Part shown: in pieces, positions 26,155 to 35,833 of the stretch | Numbering within the stretch: the first letter of the stretch is position 1 | Layout: every line of letters begins with the position of its first letter | Assembly: GCA_022843625.1 (NCBI GenBank) | Contig: JALHNH010000028.1 | Coordinates: forward strand, 1-64,000 | Reading direction: 5' to 3' | Source: Bryobacter sp. | Lineage (GTDB): Bacteria; Acidobacteriota; Terriglobia; Bryobacterales; Bryobacteraceae | Length of the DNA: 64,000 nt | Notes under the pieces: model-generated | Database searches by the model: none | What the model was told of the DNA's origin: nothing | Seen by the model: only the letters and a program-made list of their open reading frames with translations | Made by a program: the position numbers and the translations under genes

Positions 26155-27605
26155 GCGAAGAGGTCTGATACGATCTTGCCCTTAACCAGTTCTCTGGGTT
26201 GATTCAGATGGTTTCGGATCTCCATCTCAGGGTCGATACCGAGAGCGTAGTAAATCGTAGCCAGGAGATCATTCGGATGCACCGGCTTCTCCTTTGGGCT
26301 GGAAGCTGTCGCATCAGATTCGCCATACTGCATTCCGCGAGCAATACCAGCACCTGCAATCACCGAGCTGTAGCAATAGGGCCAGTGATCTCGTCCATCG
26401 GGGCTGTTTACATTGCCGGATGTAGACAGACCCATGCGTGGGCTGCGTCCAAATTCCCCAACCGCGACCACCAGCGTCTCTTTCAAAAGTCCGCGGTCAT
26501 CCATATCCTGCAGCAATGCAGAAAGTGCGCGATCCAGCTTGGGGCAATGCAGATTCTTCAGAGGACCAAAGTTTGCAGCATGGGTATCCCAGGCTGTTTT
26601 CTCCGGGTCTCCGTTGGCGACAGAAGGCCAGTTCACCTGCACAAAGCGAGTCCCCGCCTCGATCAGGCGGCGAGCCATCAGAACGCTTTGACCAAAGGTA
26701 TGTTGTCCATACCGCTCACGCATCGCTGCGGTTTCTTTGGAGAGATCCATGGCATCGCGAGCCTTGCCGCTCAACACCAGGTCGTAGGCCTTGCCGTAAT
26801 ATTCATCGACTGCACTGGCATTCAGTGCTTTCTCAAGTTCAGGCATCGAGCCATTGATCCCCTTCAACAGATCAAAGCGATCTTTGAGACGATTGGCGGG
26901 AATCTCCTTGCGCAGCGAAAGGTCTTCAAGCGTTACCTTCTCTGCCGGGTCCTGATAGAGCCTGTAAGGGTCATAAGCCTTGCCGAGGAACCCGGCAGCG
27001 CCACCCTTGCCGATGATACCGGACTCCTGCAACGGCCTCGGCAATTCAATAAACGGCAACATCGCGTCAGTTAGCGGCTTGAGCTTGCTAACGTGGCTTC
27101 CGGCAGTGGGGAAATCTGCCGCATTGGGCGGCTCAAGTTGACCCGAAGGCGAAACCTTGTCTGGCGGATATCCGGTCAACATCTGGTAGATCGCAGCCGT
27201 GTGATTGAAGAGCCCATTCGGCGTATAACTCATCGAACGAATGAGCGTCACCTTGTCCATCGTGTTCGCCATCATCGGCATGTGTTCGCCGATGAACGTG
27301 CCAGGAATCTTCGTCTTGATCGGCTTGAACTCGCCACGAATATTGGAAGGGGCATCCGGCTTGGGATCCCAGATATCGATATGACTTGGGCCACCTTGCA
27401 GGAAGATCATGATCACGTTCTTGGCGTTGCCAAAGCCGCGAGCACCGGCGTACTTCTTTGCCACCTCATTTGCCAGCGCCGCCTTTTGACTCATAAAGAA
27501 GCCGGGCAAATGCAGGCCAGCCAGGCCAAGCGAGCCAATGCGCATCAATTCTCGGCGTGTGGGGCCTTCGCAGGTTCGAGCGGAATATCCAGGAATGTTC
27601 AGCAT
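26151..27605 (-). CDS. DUF1501 Tat-exported sulfatase-like protein
   Basis: 484 residues with a Tat-type leader (TRRELMRIGSLGLAGLHLPG). Typical DUF1501 features are NVIMIFLQGGPSHIDIWDPKPDAP, GEHMPMMA, SMSYTPNGLFNHTAAIYQMLTG, TAWDTHAANF and VAVGEFGRSPRMG...GRDHWPYCYS, which place it in the alkaline phosphatase/sulfatase superfamily. It lacks the sulfatase CxPxR motif, so catalysis is uncertain. It is the last gene of the six-gene operon and follows the DUF1549/DUF1553 gene, its usual partner, with AGGAGA before the ATG. Confidence 0.92.
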   Translation of the reverse strand: MLNIPGYSARTCEGPTRRELMRIGSLGLAGLHLPGFFMSQKAALANEVAKKYAGARGFGNAKNVIMIFLQGGPSHIDIWDPKPDAPSNIRGEFKPIKTKIPGTFIGEHMPMMANTMDKVTLIRSMSYTPNGLFNHTAAIYQMLTGYPPDKVSPSGQLEPPNAADFPTAGSHVSKLKPLTDAMLPFIELPRPLQESGIIGKGGAAGFLGKAYDPYRLYQDPAEKVTLEDLSLRKEIPANRLKDRFDLLKGINGSMPELEKALNASAVDEYYGKAYDLVLSGKARDAMDLSKETAAMRERYGQHTFGQSVLMARRLIEAGTRFVQVNWPSVANGDPEKTAWDTHAANFGPLKNLHCPKLDRALSALLQDMDDRGLLKETLVVAVGEFGRSPRMGLSTSGNVNSPDGRDHWPYCYSSVIAGAGIARGMQYGESDATASSPKEKPVHPNDLLATIYYALGIDPEMEIRNHLNQPRELVKGKIVSDLFA

Positions 27606-27617
27606 GATCGTTTTCTC

Positions 27618-29771
27618 CTAGTAACTGTAGAGGAAGCCTTTGCTATTGAGTAAGGCCCAGAGTAAATCTTGAGCCCGGGTGGCGCGGGCTCCGCCGGCCA
27701 GGTACTTGATGCCATTGTCAGCTTCCTGTTTGGTGGGGAAGCGGGAAAGAGTAGCCAGATACAGGTCTTCGATGATGGCCTGATCGGCTTTGCCGGCCAG
27801 AACCAGCTTCGCGACACGGCCCTTCGGGTCAGCCACAGCGTTTGAAATGGTTGTGCCATTCACCAGGTTCAGAGCCTGCGGAAGGCTAAAGTCTGCGCGG
27901 CGCTCGCACTCACACGCAGACTCACGATTCGGACGGCCAAACAGATCGAGGAAACCGTCTTTGCCCACATGCGGGTCGGGCAACTGGCTGGCGCTGGTAT
28001 CCTCTGGCACCTCGGGGAAATTCGGCTTTGCCCCGGCAGCCATCGTCACTGCATCGGCCAGTTGTTCTGAGCTCAATCTTCGTGGCATCGCGTGTGAGAA
28101 GTTCTCGGCATCACCCGCGTTCCACTCGTTCGTCAGGAAGCTCGCCTGGTAAGCACGCGAGTTCACGATCGTTCGCATCAGGTGTTGCAAGTCGAAATTG
28201 TGATCGATCAGGTCTTTGGTGAGAGCCTCCAGCAACTGCGGATTCACGGGTGGATTCGAAGCCCGAATATCGTCCACCGGATCGATAATGCCCTTGCCAA
28301 AGAAGTAGCTCCAGACACGATTGGCAATGGCCTTGGCAAAGAAAGGATTTTGCTTGGAAACAAGCCAGTCGGCCAAGGCATCTCGACGGCGCTGATCCGT
28401 CGGAATCTTCACCGGTGTTGCCGAAGCAATCAGAAATTCCGGAGCCATCACGCGGCTGTCCTTGGGGTGCTTCATTTCGTAATCGGCGCGCTGGTCGTAG
28501 ATAATTTCCTCACCCACTTCATAACCGGGCCTCAGCCCGACAGCCGAGAAGAATGCCGACATCTGGTAGTACTGATTCTGCGTCCACTTCTCAAAGGGAT
28601 GATCATGGCACTGCGCACACACCATGCGCACTCCAAGAAATACCTGTGTGGTTTTCTCCATCGTGGGCTTGGGCTCGCGCGTCGTGCGGAAGTAATTCGC
28701 AGCCGGGTCGTCGTAAGAAGATCCCCGACTGGTCAACAACTCGCGCACCATCTTGTCGTAAGGTTTGTTTGCGGCGATCGAGGAATGGATCCACTCCCGG
28801 AATCCATAGGTGCCTTTTTCGCCAAGAAACTTGCGGCTCGACTGCAGCAGGTCACCCCACTTCACCGTCCACTGATCGGCAAAGGCGGGGCTGGCAATCA
28901 GCTTGTCGATCTTGCGGCTGCGCTTGAGACGCTGCGGCGCAGGGTCTGCAAGAAAGGCTCGCACCTCATCCGGCGTAGGCAAGGCGCCAGTCAGATCGAG
29001 AGTGACACGGCGCAGGAACGAGGCGTCATCTGTGGCCGGCGAAGGCTGCAACTTCAGCTTCTGCAACTTGGCATCAATGTGTTGATCAATGTAACTATGC
29101 TGGGGAAGCGGCTTCCAAACGAAGCCCGCCTTGGGATTGAGGATAGTAACTGGAATCGTCGAGAACTTGCCCTGATAGCGCACCAGCAAAGTAGCTTCGC
29201 CAATGCGTAAGCCGTCCACCTTCGCGGTCGCGTCTACCTTGGCCAGATCCGGGACATTGGATTCAATCGTGGCTTCTTTAGTGACATCACGAGTCTGGCC
29301 ATCGGCAAAGCGAGCCATCACCTTCACCTGCGCAGACTCGCCCGGCTTGGGCATGGCCACTTCTTTCGGTTCCACTTCAATCGCGGCCACGGCATCCTTA
29401 GCCGGGTCGCCATAAGGCACGCCCTGAGCAATCCAGCGTTCGATCGTCTTGTAATAAGCAGAGGTCTGTTCAAAGCGCAGGCCGCCACCATGAGCCACCT
29501 GCATCACCGGCTTGGCCAGCATCAGGCTACGCTTTGGCTCACTGCGGTTAAAGCGCCGGCCACTCAAGTCGTAAAGCAATGCCTGATAGTCAAACTGCGG
29601 ATCGTAGCCACGCAAAGACAGTTTGAAGCCATTCTTGCCCTTGGCCGCACCATGACAGGGACCGGAAGTGCAGCCCGCTTTGTTCAGAATCGGAGCGACA
29701 TCCCTTAAGAAGGTAACGTTCTGGGCGCTGGCAACAACTGCAAGGCTAGCGAGGATTAGTAGTGGACGCAT
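27618..29771 (-). CDS. DUF1549/DUF1553 Planctomycete-type cytochrome protein
   Basis: 717 residues with a signal peptide (MRPLLILASLAVVASAQ); the start is the ATG at 29771, inside the end of the upstream gene, not the longer frame. Heme c-like motifs are C34-x4-C-H40 (CTSGPCHG, the PSCyt-type site followed by GFKLSLRGYD) and C385-A-Q-C-H389. A BIG2-like Ig domain lies near 130-220. DUF1549 is near 235-440 and DUF1553 near 490-720 (IANRVWSYFFGKGIIDPVDD, NSRAYQASF, RRLSSEQLADAVTMA). Such proteins are paired with DUF1501; electron transfer or polymer breakdown at the envelope is inferred. Confidence 0.93.
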   Translation of the reverse strand: MRPLLILASLAVVASAQNVTFLRDVAPILNKAGCTSGPCHGAAKGKNGFKLSLRGYDPQFDYQALLYDLSGRRFNRSEPKRSLMLAKPVMQVAHGGGLRFEQTSAYYKTIERWIAQGVPYGDPAKDAVAAIEVEPKEVAMPKPGESAQVKVMARFADGQTRDVTKEATIESNVPDLAKVDATAKVDGLRIGEATLLVRYQGKFSTIPVTILNPKAGFVWKPLPQHSYIDQHIDAKLQKLKLQPSPATDDASFLRRVTLDLTGALPTPDEVRAFLADPAPQRLKRSRKIDKLIASPAFADQWTVKWGDLLQSSRKFLGEKGTYGFREWIHSSIAANKPYDKMVRELLTSRGSSYDDPAANYFRTTREPKPTMEKTTQVFLGVRMVCAQCHDHPFEKWTQNQYYQMSAFFSAVGLRPGYEVGEEIIYDQRADYEMKHPKDSRVMAPEFLIASATPVKIPTDQRRRDALADWLVSKQNPFFAKAIANRVWSYFFGKGIIDPVDDIRASNPPVNPQLLEALTKDLIDHNFDLQHLMRTIVNSRAYQASFLTNEWNAGDAENFSHAMPRRLSSEQLADAVTMAAGAKPNFPEVPEDTSASQLPDPHVGKDGFLDLFGRPNRESACECERRADFSLPQALNLVNGTTISNAVADPKGRVAKLVLAGKADQAIIEDLYLATLSRFPTKQEADNGIKYLAGGARATRAQDLLWALLNSKGFLYSY

Positions 29772-31794
29772 TGGTCTTGGTCTCTTCTGTTTGGAGTTCT
29801 GGTAGATCGAGGCGAAGCAGCGGCGAGAAGACATCAATCGCACCCATCAGCCGCCCTGAGATCCCGATATTGTAAGGGCCAGGAATCGAGTTCTTTGAAG
29901 TCGTAACAAGAAAGGTGCCCGTCCGTTTGTCCGTCTTGTCCTGTTCGATTTCAATAATCCGCGTGCCCTGCAGATTGGGAAGATCAACGTTCACCGTATC
30001 AGGCACGACCTGCATGGAGTTAGTGGTCAGCCAACGCCACCGGAATCTATACTCGAAACCCGATTCTTTCTGCTCGGTCTTGAGCAGAGTCAGTTCGAGG
30101 TTGGCTGGCGTCGCAGCCATCGTAGCTGCAGGCAACAAATAGCCAAGAGGCTTACCGTTAAGTGGACGCTGCCGATCCACAACACCCTGAGTATTGGCCC
30201 CGTTCACCGCGATCAGGTAAGCGAAGCCTGTGGCCTCCCGCTCTATCCCTTCGCCTTTCACCAGGAATCCGAGGTCGGTGAGCGGGAGACTCAGGTCTTT
30301 GTCGGCAGTAAAAGAAAGCGTTGCGCGGCGGTTCATCGTACGCACCAACGGGTCAGGAATCTCTGCCGCAAGATCGCCTCCAGACACCTGAATGCCCTTC
30401 GGCAAATGAAGCGGCGTCACCTTTAAGGCACCCATAAAGCCGCGTCGCTCCACATCCACCGCAGCTATGGCGGTGCCGCCTGCAGGGATATTCACAAACG
30501 GGGTAATGATGGTTGCTCGAATATCATGAACCGCCTTACGAATCGTCAGTCGATAGGCATAATTGGGCCCACCACGTTGTGCCAGGTCTTCTACTGTAAC
30601 CTTCAACTTGCTTACCCCTTGAGGGGCCTGAAACATCAGGAAAGGGTCACCCAGAGTCCGGCTCGACACTTGAACCGCAGCCACATCCACTGGTAAGGGC
30701 CCATCTCCAGCAGAAGCCAGACGCTTGCCCGATTCATCGTAAACCGTGATCAGCCCCGTAAGCTTTGAGGTACCAAGCTCGCGAGCTTGCAATTCAAAGA
30801 AGAAATCTTCCCCGCCCTTCACAGCGATCTCGAAGCTATCCACCTCAGCGGGCTTGTCCAGCCGGCCGTTGATCGTGAGCGGGAGTTGAATCGGCGCAGA
30901 AAGGGGCTCCCGAAGTTCTGGATAGTCTCCCACGGCGAAGGGCAAGGGTAAAGCGGGAGAGTCTGGAAGATTGACACTCACCTGACCCAGTTTGGTCTTC
31001 AAATCTACCTTCACGATCGATTTGTTGATCGAAACATCAACTGCTTCTCCACGGCGGCCACCGAGCGGGAAAATCTCGCTTGCGTAGGCATAGCTGCCAG
31101 TCTTGAAGCGATAGTAATCCTGCATCTGATTTGAAAAACGGGCGTCAAAAATCTCCACGTAAACAAAACTCTCTTTGGCAAAGCTGAGTTCCAGACGAGG
31201 ATCGAGGCTCAAACTGGGATCATCTTCGGATCGCCCGATCCGCTTGCCTGAGGCATCATAGACCTGAATCACAGGGTCAACCGCAGACCCCACACGGCGC
31301 GCCTCAACTTCAAACACACGGCGCTCGCCGGCCTTCACTGGGACACGGTACACATCCCGCTCCGGTCCCTTCAACTTTCCATTTACGGTAATCGCAGTCG
31401 CAGGTAGCGTCTGTGCCTTTTCGATGGAATCATTCTGATGCGGCAACGATCCCGCCCTCGACTCTTCTTCTATAACCTCAGGGAAGGCACCAATCGAAAG
31501 CAGCAGAATATTCGAGAGTCCATTGGCAGCCTTTACTCGAACGGTGTAAGTACCCACAGGCCAGTCGCCCGTTGGCTCAACCAGATAGTTGATATACCCT
31601 GCTCTATCCGAACCTAGCGGCGTAAAAGTCGCAGGCAAATTGGAGATCACCGCCGGCCCTTCACTGAGGTCCTTACCAATCAGCGTCAACTCAAACGGAC
31701 GCCCCTTCTGCGCCCCTCTGGGGTGCAACTCGGTGATGGTAGGAGCGGCAGCACTGAGCGTTAACGCGGCAGCCAGAACAAATAAGATTCTCAT
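29746..31794 (-). CDS. Secreted IPT/PPC-domain protein
   Basis: 682 residues with a signal peptide (MRILFVLAAALTLSAAAP). Residues about 20-105 look like an IPT/TIG domain (TITELHPRGAQKGRPFELTLIGKDL). Two bacterial pre-peptidase C-terminal (PPC) type beta domains follow (RDVYRVPVKAGERRVFEVEARRVGSAVDPVIQVYD, and KPAEVDSFEIAVKGGEDFFFELQARELG). No catalytic motif seen; it is probably a structural or substrate-binding partner of the neighbouring cytochrome proteins. It overlaps the WD40 gene by four bases (ATGA) and the DUF1549 gene by 26. Confidence 0.85.
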   Translation of the reverse strand: MRILFVLAAALTLSAAAPTITELHPRGAQKGRPFELTLIGKDLSEGPAVISNLPATFTPLGSDRAGYINYLVEPTGDWPVGTYTVRVKAANGLSNILLLSIGAFPEVIEEESRAGSLPHQNDSIEKAQTLPATAITVNGKLKGPERDVYRVPVKAGERRVFEVEARRVGSAVDPVIQVYDASGKRIGRSEDDPSLSLDPRLELSFAKESFVYVEIFDARFSNQMQDYYRFKTGSYAYASEIFPLGGRRGEAVDVSINKSIVKVDLKTKLGQVSVNLPDSPALPLPFAVGDYPELREPLSAPIQLPLTINGRLDKPAEVDSFEIAVKGGEDFFFELQARELGTSKLTGLITVYDESGKRLASAGDGPLPVDVAAVQVSSRTLGDPFLMFQAPQGVSKLKVTVEDLAQRGGPNYAYRLTIRKAVHDIRATIITPFVNIPAGGTAIAAVDVERRGFMGALKVTPLHLPKGIQVSGGDLAAEIPDPLVRTMNRRATLSFTADKDLSLPLTDLGFLVKGEGIEREATGFAYLIAVNGANTQGVVDRQRPLNGKPLGYLLPAATMAATPANLELTLLKTEQKESGFEYRFRWRWLTTNSMQVVPDTVNVDLPNLQGTRIIEIEQDKTDKRTGTFLVTTSKNSIPGPYNIGISGRLMGAIDVFSPLLRLDLPELQTEETKTNASTTNPR

Positions 31795-33101
31795 TGGGCA
31801 CCAGCCGAAGGCGAGAGTGGCACAGGGATGAATTCGCGAATCAGACTTCCATCCCTGGTGGAGTAAAGCCTGACCTTGCCATCAAAACCACCCGTAGCAA
31901 GAGTCTTGCTGTCGGGCGAAAAAGCAACGGTATAGATACCAGCGCTATGGCCGGTACAACGAGCGGCAAGTTTGCCGGTTTCTGCATCATAAAGCGTAAC
32001 GGTGGGCGATCCGCCACCGATGGCAATCAGCCTCGCATCGGCAGACCAATCGAGAGCGGTAATCGGCCCGTCCTGACGTTCGATGCGACGGACAAGCGTC
32101 GAGTCATCGGCGATCTTCATGCTGCGCGCCCGGTCCAGCAAATACACATAGGGGTAGCGGTCTTCGCCGCCAATCACGATGATGTCTTTGCCCGGATGCC
32201 GTGCCACTGCATAAAGTTCCGTCTTCAGTTGATTGGCATTCTCAAGAAAAGCACCCGATGCCGCATCGTTGATCTTGGCCGCACGATCACGAGAAATAGA
32301 AATGAAACGCTTCGAATCCACTCCGAAGATAGTCGAGAGCACCCAGTCTTCATGGTTGCCAATCTTGTAGAGTTCCTTGCCGCTCGAGGTCTCAAAAACG
32401 TGAACGGTATTGTCGGCCGCACCCACTGCAATCCGCGAAGAATCAGGCGCAAGTGAAGCACCAAAAACGGTATCGGAAGTCAGCGTCGCATTGCGCAGCA
32501 TCTTGCCAGCGATTGGGTCCCAAACCTGCACTTCGCCGAAGCGCGCCGGAGTTCCTCCACCGGCAATCAGCAGCTTGCCGTCCTTCGAATAGGCCAGTGA
32601 AAGAATCCGCTCAGCCTTCCCCTGCAAGCGCATCGGCGTGGTCTTCTCATTGAGGTTATGAATCAGGATCTCGCGATTCCCGGAGACAGCCAAATGCTGC
32701 CCATCCGGCGAAAATCGCAAGCTGTTGATTACGGGTGGCTGCAAATAGACAGTAGGATTACTCGACTCTGTCACCGCAACACTGTCATCGAGCGCCCCGG
32801 CCCGAATCCATTCACGAAAGGTATTAATTTCTAACTCAGAAAGCGCAGGCCGCGCAAGTGGCATCCGTGGCTGCTTGGCAGCAACCAGATATTGAACTAG
32901 AATGCTGTCCTCAGGTTGCCCGGCAACCCACGCCGATCCCAACCTGCCTCCCTTGATGGCATCCACATGAGTAGTAAGGTCAAGCCCGGCAGCTTTCGAG
33001 GCTGGCTGGTGACATCCAGTGCAGTGCTTCTGCAACAAAGGCTGGATGTCGCTTTTGTACGATGGCGCCGCTGCGAGAAAAAGTAGACTAGCGAAAAACA
33101 T
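31791..33101 (-). CDS. Planctomycete-type cytochrome c with WD40 propeller
   Basis: 436 residues, exported. After the signal peptide a PSCyt1-type cytochrome domain carries C27-T-G-C-H31 and the later GSAWVAGQPEDSILVQYL and RMPLARPALSELEINTFREWI. Residues about 130-425 form a WD40/YVTN-like propeller with repeats such as NSLRFSPDGQHLAVSGN, LAYSKDGKLLIAGG, ALDWSADARLIAIGGG and TVAFSPDSKTLATGGFDGKVRLYS. Probably an envelope electron carrier or sensor. It sits 30 bases after the beta-lactamase-fold gene and overlaps the next gene by four. Confidence 0.9.
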   Translation of the reverse strand: MFFASLLFLAAAPSYKSDIQPLLQKHCTGCHQPASKAAGLDLTTHVDAIKGGRLGSAWVAGQPEDSILVQYLVAAKQPRMPLARPALSELEINTFREWIRAGALDDSVAVTESSNPTVYLQPPVINSLRFSPDGQHLAVSGNREILIHNLNEKTTPMRLQGKAERILSLAYSKDGKLLIAGGGTPARFGEVQVWDPIAGKMLRNATLTSDTVFGASLAPDSSRIAVGAADNTVHVFETSSGKELYKIGNHEDWVLSTIFGVDSKRFISISRDRAAKINDAASGAFLENANQLKTELYAVARHPGKDIIVIGGEDRYPYVYLLDRARSMKIADDSTLVRRIERQDGPITALDWSADARLIAIGGGSPTVTLYDAETGKLAARCTGHSAGIYTVAFSPDSKTLATGGFDGKVRLYSTRDGSLIREFIPVPLSPSAGAQ

Positions 33102-33130
33102 GAAAGATGTCGAGATTATTTCATGTTTGG

Positions 33131-34381
33131 CTACTCAACGATAGCCTGCATGACTGCACTCTCAAAATCACGGTCCAGTTGGCGGTTGGAATTGGCGGTC
33201 TGAATCATCATGATCCCTACAATTTTCTCCTTGGGATCAATCCAGAAATGCGTCCCGAAGGCACCATCCCAACCGTAGCTTCCTGTCGATACCCGCTGCC
33301 CGGCTGCGATTGGGTTGCTGATCACCTGTACACTCAAACCGAAGCCTCGCCCGGGAGCACGGCCCGGCAAAGTATCGGGAACAAACACACTCGACATCAG
33401 TTCCACAGTCCGGGGGCTTAGCAGCCGCTTGCCATTCCACTGCCCACCATCGAGCAACATCTGCGCAAACACTGCATAGTCCTGAATCGTGGAGTAAAGC
33501 CCACCCCCGCCAGAAAAATACTCCCGACCATAGAGATTCAACATCGGGTGTTTTGCTTCCAGCCGCGTCATCCGGTCGCTTGCACGCTGATAGCTGGTGA
33601 CTATCCGGGATTGCATTTCAGCCGTAGGCTGAAACGAGGTCTCGTTCATCCCTAGAGGAACAAATAGTCTCTCCTTCAGAAACCGATCGAAACTCATACC
33701 AGACGCTACTTCCACTACGCGGCCAAGAGTATCGAAGGCGGCCAGTGCGCTGTAGCCCCAGCGAGAACCCGGCTGAAAATCAAGCGTTGTCGATCCCATC
33801 AGTGGCACAACTTCGGGCAACGTATCGGTGGTCTTCTTCGCGAGCTTTGTCATCTCCGCACCACTCACAGGCCCGCTTCCCAATCCGGAAACATGCGTCA
33901 GCAGATCTTGTATGGTGATCGCGCGCATTGCAGGAACGGTGTAGTAAGGCGCAGGAGAATTAGCTGGCGCGCCAGCAGCCCGCTCCTGCATCACCGCAAC
34001 CTTCATCGATTGAAACTCCGGTATGAATCTCGATACCGGATCATTCAGCCGTACCTTGCCGTCTTCCATCAGCATCAGGATTGCCACTCCAGCCACAGGC
34101 TTGGTCATCGACCAGATGCGGAAGATGGCGTTCTTTTCCATCGCACGCTTGCCCTCAATATCCATAGCCCCATGCGCCTCAAGATGCACAAGACGCCCCT
34201 TGCGAGCCACCAGAGTCACAGCCCCGGCGATATCGTGAGCATCCATGTGCTGCTGCATCGTCTCGCGAATTCGCCCCAGCCGCTCGGTGGAAACTCCAAC
34301 AGCTTCCGGCTTTGCCACGGGAATAGTCGCCCCAAAAACTTGCAGGGCTATCAGGAAAACGATCAATAAGTGTTTGGTCAT
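33131..34381 (-). CDS. Secreted beta-lactamase-fold serine hydrolase
   Basis: 416 residues with a signal peptide (MTKHLLIVFLIALQVFGA). Class C beta-lactamase/EstB-like fold: S91-M-T-K94 (IWSMTKPVAGVAILML) with the second motif GYSALAAFDTLGRVVE, followed by SFQP and GGGGLYSTIQDYAVFAQMLLDGG. Such proteins are esterases or D-amino-acid hydrolases more often than true beta-lactamases. Four-base overlap with the sulfatase stop places it in the same operon. Confidence 0.92.
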   Translation of the reverse strand: MTKHLLIVFLIALQVFGATIPVAKPEAVGVSTERLGRIRETMQQHMDAHDIAGAVTLVARKGRLVHLEAHGAMDIEGKRAMEKNAIFRIWSMTKPVAGVAILMLMEDGKVRLNDPVSRFIPEFQSMKVAVMQERAAGAPANSPAPYYTVPAMRAITIQDLLTHVSGLGSGPVSGAEMTKLAKKTTDTLPEVVPLMGSTTLDFQPGSRWGYSALAAFDTLGRVVEVASGMSFDRFLKERLFVPLGMNETSFQPTAEMQSRIVTSYQRASDRMTRLEAKHPMLNLYGREYFSGGGGLYSTIQDYAVFAQMLLDGGQWNGKRLLSPRTVELMSSVFVPDTLPGRAPGRGFGLSVQVISNPIAAGQRVSTGSYGWDGAFGTHFWIDPKEKIVGIMMIQTANSNRQLDRDFESAVMQAIVE

Positions 34382-35760
34382 ACCTTTAGAATTCTACCTG
34401 CCAGCTTCTCAAGTCGCGCACAGACTTCGGGTTCCCGTGCGGCAATGTTCTCGTTCTCGAGAGGGTCAGCTTGCATGTCGAACAAGATCGGCCCTGCATC
34501 TCTAAATCCACGCACGTACTTGTAGCGTCCCTCCATCACCAACCGCCACCTGTCCATGCCAGAAAGCACATGGTCGCGAGTCTTATCGGTCTTGCCAGCG
34601 AGAACCGGGCGTAAGGACCGGCTCTGCATCGACTCTGGCCTGGCAATGCCTGCGTAGTCCAGGAAAGTCGCCACCAGATCGAGAGTTGTAGTAGGACTTT
34701 CAATCTTCAACCCAGCCTTCACGTCCTTACCGCAAACGACGAGAGGCACACCCACCGACCCCTGATACGGATGTCGCTTCGCCCACAAATTGTGATCGCC
34801 CAGCATCTCCCCGTGATCGCTAGAAAACACAATCAGGGTGTTGTCCAGCTCACCGCGCTGCCGCACAGCAGCAATCAGTTCGCCAACTCGACGGTCGATG
34901 TTTTCGATCATCGCCGCATAGTTCTGCCTCACTAGCTCATGCACGGCCGGAGTCAATTCAGTCGACCGGTTGGGCTGTGGAAACTTCACACCCCGCCATC
35001 GCTTCTCCATGGATGCAGTGATGTCCCAGGGATCATGAGGCCCGTTGAAGTTTACCTGCAGAAACCAGGGTTTGTCTTTCGGAGCAGCCTTGAGCAACTC
35101 AAGCCCATTGCGCGCAATCCAGTTGTCGCCATAGGCTTCATCGCTAAGCGGAGTAGTAAACGTATCCCCATGCCCCTTCCGCTTCTCGTAATCCTCAATA
35201 TGCAAATCGGCGACACCAAGCTTTTTCAGGTAAGCCAGAAAGGGCCCCTTGGGCTGATTCCCTGCCCTTGTATAGGCACGAGTCCCATCATGCTTGCCTT
35301 CGTTATCGATTCCGTCCGAAAAGCCCCAATCCCGGATCTTGCGCTTCCCGTCGAGCCCCCAATCCAGTTCCGGCTTGTGCAAATCAAACTTGCCACAGCC
35401 CATCACATGAAAGCCTGCATTGCGCAGCAACTGATAAACCGTAGTCTGATCGTCGGGAAAATTTTGGGCATTCGTAAGAACCCGGCAATTGTCGTACTCC
35501 ATACCGGAAGCAAGACAGGCACGGGCAGGTGCGCAAAGCGGCGCGGGCGTCAATGCGCGGCGAAACCAGGCACCCTTCTCCATCAGCTTCTTCAGGTTGG
35601 GCGTCTTCACCGGCACTCCGGCCATCCCGGGCATTTCCACAAAATCATGCCGCAACTGATCCGGAAACAGGAACAGGATATTGGGCGGCCGCTGCGCTGC
35701 AGCACCGAGCGATCCCGCCATCGCCGCTGTCGTCAACAAATCCCTGCGCCTGAATTTCAT
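34378..35760 (-). CDS. Tat-exported type I sulfatase
   Basis: 460 residues. Leader KFRRRDLLTTAAMAGSLGAAA. The formylglycine motif is C76-A-P-A-R80 (LCAPARACLASG), with metal ligands in NILFLFPDQLRHD and FSSDHGEMLGDHNLWAKRHPY. Family S1, desulfating carbohydrates or other sulfate esters in the periplasm; the substrate is unknown and an anaerobic or FGE maturase is needed elsewhere. The start ATG at 35760 is used rather than a TTG two codons earlier. First gene of the operon. Confidence 0.94.
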   Translation of the reverse strand: MKFRRRDLLTTAAMAGSLGAAAQRPPNILFLFPDQLRHDFVEMPGMAGVPVKTPNLKKLMEKGAWFRRALTPAPLCAPARACLASGMEYDNCRVLTNAQNFPDDQTTVYQLLRNAGFHVMGCGKFDLHKPELDWGLDGKRKIRDWGFSDGIDNEGKHDGTRAYTRAGNQPKGPFLAYLKKLGVADLHIEDYEKRKGHGDTFTTPLSDEAYGDNWIARNGLELLKAAPKDKPWFLQVNFNGPHDPWDITASMEKRWRGVKFPQPNRSTELTPAVHELVRQNYAAMIENIDRRVGELIAAVRQRGELDNTLIVFSSDHGEMLGDHNLWAKRHPYQGSVGVPLVVCGKDVKAGLKIESPTTTLDLVATFLDYAGIARPESMQSRSLRPVLAGKTDKTRDHVLSGMDRWRLVMEGRYKYVRGFRDAGPILFDMQADPLENENIAAREPEVCARLEKLAGRILKV

Positions 35761-35783
35761 ACCCAACTCTTATATCAGTACCC

Positions 35784-35819
35784 GGAAAAAGAAAAAGGGC
35801 GGCCCCTAAGGACCGCCCT
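35784..35819 (-). terminator. Terminator after lacD-like gene
   Basis: Read on the minus strand: AGGGCGGTCC, loop TTAG, GGGCCGCCCT with one mismatch, then TTTTTCTTTTTCC. It separates the aldolase gene from the sulfatase operon that starts just beyond it. Confidence 0.8.
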
Positions 35820-35833
35820 CCCGCTAAAAGAAA

